This document shows positions 60,831 through 64,000 of a DNA stretch of 64,000 nt, piece by piece (the first letter of the stretch is position 1; every line of letters starts with the position of its first letter). This DNA is from Rhyzopertha dominica. Its lineage: Eukaryota > Arthropoda > Insecta > Coleoptera > Bostrichidae. The notes beneath the pieces are model-generated. The model had not been told where the DNA came from and ran no database searches. It saw only the letters and a list, made by a program, of their open reading frames with translations. A program made the translations under genes and the position numbers. Where the stretch lies: NCBI GenBank assembly GCA_025024175.1, contig QCXZ01000137.1, positions 68,882,680 through 68,946,679 of the forward strand. The letters are read 5' to 3'.

Positions 60831-61749
60831 GTTGCGCCTTTACAATCTCAAGATCGCTCTATTGCATCTACAAATGAATACTTTCCAGTAAAATTTAACT
60901 ATACACACGAGCTAAATTTCCACAGAATTAAAATCCATGTTTACAACCTGATGGGGAAGATTTTCGAGTTAATAACAGTCATTTCCTATAATTCCAAAAT
61001 TGCCCACGGAAAGATCAAGCAAACAACGAGGTTAATGTCCATTCATTCTATTCATTCACTAATTTACCTGTTCATCTCGGGCGCAGTAGGCGTAATTTTT
61101 GAACAAATTACATGGTAGGTAGGCCGCAGCTGAGTCATTAATTTCATCTTTGACGAAATTGAGATGTCGATGGAAAACACGTGTGACTTTAATAAAGCTT
61201 TTGATTCGATTCGGTCAATAGAAATGAAACAAATATTTTGCTGCTGTACTTAACTTGTGGATACTCAGGTTTCTTAAAAAATGGAAATAGACCGTGTCTA
61301 GTTCCACTTCAGAGGCGTATTATTAGCCTAAAATATACACAACACGCGAAATTTAAAGAGGCCAATACAGCCAAAAAGTTTGTTGTACTTATTGTGAAGA
61401 AAATGCGTGATAGGTAATTGGTACTCTTTCATTTCCCTATTAAAAATATCAATCTATTTTGTTGTCAAAATTGACAAGATTGCGATTTCCTCTAATGATA
61501 TTTATTGTGTACCGCGTCTTCTTTGAGCATTAGTCAATGTGCTTGTCTTAGATAAAACTATTGAATATGAAGTAGAATGAAAAGCAAGCAATTTGAACTC
61601 GTAAACGACTACTTTAAAAGAACTACTTAGAGATCAATAAAAGGCATACTTTTGTTCCTTAGAGTTTATAATGTGACCGATACTGTTAATCCACATGCAT
61701 TAATACAATAATCATAGTTCCTTTCTAAATGTTTTCTTATATTCATATA
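60831..61749. other. non-coding stretch
   Basis: About 900 bp of AT-rich spacer. No supported feature. Confidence 0.35.
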
Positions 61750-62113
61750 CAGGGTTTCTATAAATGATTAATGCATCCAAGGCGCTTATAGAAATTATCG
61801 ATTAATTCAATTTGCCGTCTCTCAGGAAGGTGAACACAACTTTTGCTTACTTGTCATCTTGAATTATTGAATTATTTGATATATGTTAATATGAGAAAAC
61901 GCCTGGGAGTGTGTATTTTCAACACATTCTGTAGTGTTTTGTGGGATAATTAACTTTAAGGTTGCAGAAAGCTCACATTTCGGAGCTGTGGGGTGACATT
62001 GATCTGCAACCTTCACTACTATCGCCGTGCATATTGTAGCTTGGTAGCAAATACAAAAAGGCGGCACAAAGAATTCAGAAATCAACGCCGCCCGTGTTTT
62101 TATAGAAACCCTG
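61750..62113. mobile_element. CAGGGTTTC-family MITE, 364 bp
   Basis: TIRs CAGGGTTTCTATAAA and its reverse complement are nearly exact, flanked by TA at 61748-61749 and 62114-62115. The interior is shared with 41576-42345 and 46750-47171, and there is no coding sequence. The best-preserved copy of the three. Confidence 0.93.
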
Positions 62114-62115
62114 TA

Positions 62116-63383
62116 TTTTATGACTTGCAATACCTGTAAGTTTTATACAGATTGATTTACTTTATTTACTTAAGAGTTAAGCTTCTTGCAATTATCATTA
62201 TCAAAAAGTACAAATAACGCGAATTTGTTATAGACTGCATGGCCCCAATAATATCGATTAACGGAGTCGCCATTGGCGTTTATTACTATTTATGCAAGAT
62301 AGAGCCGCAACCCATAACTCATATTTTAAATCACTGGTATGAACATAGGGTAAGGACGTAAGCGTATAGCACAAAAACTGTTCATAAATTAAGTTTTCTA
62401 TGTCGCTTTCCGGTACACAGCGGTCCTATTAATTAGGAACCTTTAATGCGTGGGGTAAAGGTCGCACATTATTTGCAGCTGGGGTAGCAAACTGGGCGAG
62501 GTTTATAGACTTGGAAATAATTAATGATTCGAATTATGGATATCACTGAACATATGCTACTCTAAATGGACGAGAGTATGATTCATATTTTATTTAACCT
62601 TTTTATTCATGTATAGTTTTCATAGCAGATAGTGATAATAATTTATTTCTAGTTTAAAATATAAAACAAAGTATATTCACTACCCAACGTTAACTATTCT
62701 AATACTCCAACTGGTTTCGTAAGGTACAAGAATTGTAAGATAATATTTTGTCGGATCTATCCGACAAAATATTATGGACGCTGAAAGCATTCACCCTCGT
62801 ATACAAGAATTGTTTTCCTTGAAGTAGAACGTTCCATAAAAATACTATTATATGAATACAGTCTTTTATCACTCTTTTCAGCTGCTGAATGTATACTGTA
62901 TGTATCCGTAGTAAACGCTAAATTTAACTTCCAAAACTCGAAAATTCCACCATATACACAATTTTTCCATGGATGTTTGTTTTCGTATCTGGTAAGGATA
63001 GAATATCCTTATCGAGCCACATAACTTATTTTTATCGCCTGTTATAGCCTTGTCTAAAAAAGGTTCGATTTTTACTTGTGAATTCGGACTTATGGCGATT
63101 GGTACCTATACTCTGAACTTGCTGATTTTACTTCCCCTATTTCGACAGTTTCCATAAAGCTATCTTGAAAATAAATGAAGACACAAATATAAGGATCTAG
63201 AATTAATAACTGAAGCTAATAATCTAGTTTTAAAAATTACACGTTTAGGTTTTCCGTCGAAATACTGTCTGGCCAGAAATTTTAACTAAAATTAATGTTA
63301 TCAATAAAATAATCCAAACCTTCATTCAATACAGTTAGTAAACAAATCTAATACATCACAGCAGAACTGAAAGAATATAAGAC
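62116..63383. other. non-coding block, part CNE-like
   Basis: Around 62220-62560 the sequence is balanced and contains TAATTAG, TTTATGCAAG and GGGGTAAAGGTC words, with no transposon signature. A 36-bp palindrome lies at 62740-62775. No gene supported. Confidence 0.3.
62740..62775. repeat. perfect 36-bp palindrome
   Basis: Arms of 17 bp (ATAATATTTTGTCGGAT and its exact complement) around a CT centre. Could be a binding-site dyad, a trace of a small inverted duplication, or an assembly junction. Confidence 0.9.
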
Positions 63384-63960
63384 ATGATGACAAAGCCACC
63401 TAGTATCCTTAACGGGTACTACTTCCTAAAGGAAGTGACCTGTAGTCTGCTGACAATTTGGCATGCATCTGCATACATCAACTTGACAGCAGGCCCCCCA
63501 CGGCACTTTTTGCAAGCGGGCAAGAACCGACATCCATTAAAATGGATGTCTGTGCTGTGCTGTCTGCACCGCAACCAACTGCAAATAGATCTGTTTCGCT
63601 ATCATTATAGATTATCAGTGCAGCTTAGGTCTAGTGCAGACAGCACGCCATAGAGCTGGTTTTGCCTATATACAAAAGACTTGGTATGATTTAGATGGCA
63701 GAGCCATCTGCCAGCATTACATTGACATGATGACAAAGTCACGTAGCTGCCTTAATGGTACTACTTCCTGAAGGAAGTGACAGATGGCACTGCCATCTAA
63801 ATTTCTACTTACATCATACCAAGCCTTTGGTATATGGGCAAAACCAATTCTATGCCCATAGACATGTCTATGCCCCTTGCAAAAAGTGCAGTGGGGACCT
63901 GCTGTCAAGTTGATGTATACAGGTGCATGCCAACTTGTCAAGTTACAGGTCACAAAATGA
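63384..63960. repeat. nested inverted-repeat cluster
   Basis: The segment 63430-63520 is repeated inverted at 63870-63955 (shared ACATCAACTTGACAGCAGG and ACTTTTTGCAAG). The segment 63650-63712 is repeated inverted at 63780-63850 (GGTTTTGCC, CTTGGTATGAT). The left arm has about 110 bp more than the right. A direct repeat of ATGATGACAAAG occurs at 63384 and 63726. A fragment lies at 44990. Element class unknown. Confidence 0.75.
63689..63802. repeat. 114-bp unit with palindromic TIRs
   Basis: Both ends carry ATTTAGATGGCAG and GCCATCTG, which is itself nearly palindromic, in inverted orientation with 21 of 22 bases matching. It forms the centre of the inverted-repeat cluster. Confidence 0.7.
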
Positions 63961-64000
63961 TTTTTGATTTCAAAGGATTTAAGCTTAGCGAGTGCACAAC

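Noticed and set aside
1..64000. CRISPR arrays, rRNA genes, operons, prophage
   Set aside because: No regularly spaced repeats, no rRNA similarity and no bacterial gene arrangement; the window is eukaryotic nuclear DNA.

Overview
This looks like about 64 kb of an AT-rich arthropod (most likely insect) nuclear genome. The reasons are by-eye GC of roughly one third, an animal mariner element, non-LTR retrotransposons of the CR1/Jockey kind, many TA-flanked DNA-transposon derivatives, and no bacterial-style gene packing. Isolated N bases are scattered through the window. I find no complete host gene. Nearly everything recognisable is mobile DNA, mostly broken, lying in non-coding sequence that could be intergenic or intronic.

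Layout, left part (1-22 kb). A non-coding flank holds one unassigned 154-codon frame and a hammerhead-like motif. At 3.6-7.1 kb a LINE is split by a 1,325-bp mariner with perfect 32-bp terminal inverted repeats (TIRs). A second LINE 3' part follows, ending in a (TAAA)n tail at 8.19 kb. At 9.9-12.9 kb a ~0.5-kb unit is present twice in tandem; one copy carries a 1,790-bp Tc1/mariner-superfamily element with a probable DD41D-type triad, and the other copy is empty. At 14.0-16.0 kb lies the best-preserved LINE, on the minus strand. Then come the end of a TA-flanked element with internal tandem repeats and a transposase relic.

Middle (22-41 kb). A minus-strand LINE (ORF1 end, endonuclease, C-terminus) is split by a 2.2-kb hAT-like element whose 8-bp target duplication is still visible. 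A perfect 34-bp-arm hairpin sits near 28.0 kb. Further on are a Tc1-type transposase remnant (30.6-31.0 kb), an inverted pair of ~115-bp repeats with hammerhead-like cores (31.5-31.8 kb), another LINE relic (33.7-34.3 kb), a 571-bp hAT MITE with an exact 8-bp duplication (37.7-38.3 kb) and a 1.47-kb fold-back element (38.8-40.3 kb).

Right part (41-64 kb). There are three copies of a CAGGGTTTC-ended MITE, a LINE relic, a GC-rich exon-like frame on the minus strand (47.3-47.6 kb) that is the only candidate host coding sequence I would pursue, a scrambled mariner relic, a second fold-back element (50.9-52.05 kb), a second long copy of the DD41D-type element (58.6-60.5 kb) beside a LINE fragment, and a cluster of nested inverted repeats at the right edge.

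The elements do not form a pathway. They record successive insertion, and several nesting relations and empty sites give relative ages. Some non-coding blocks without transposon signatures are rich in homeodomain-like TAAT/ATTA words and might be enhancers, but that is inference. I found no convincing new multi-gene system. The most unusual objects are the long fold-back elements, the 34-bp-arm hairpin, the duplicated unit with an empty site, and the hammerhead-like motifs.
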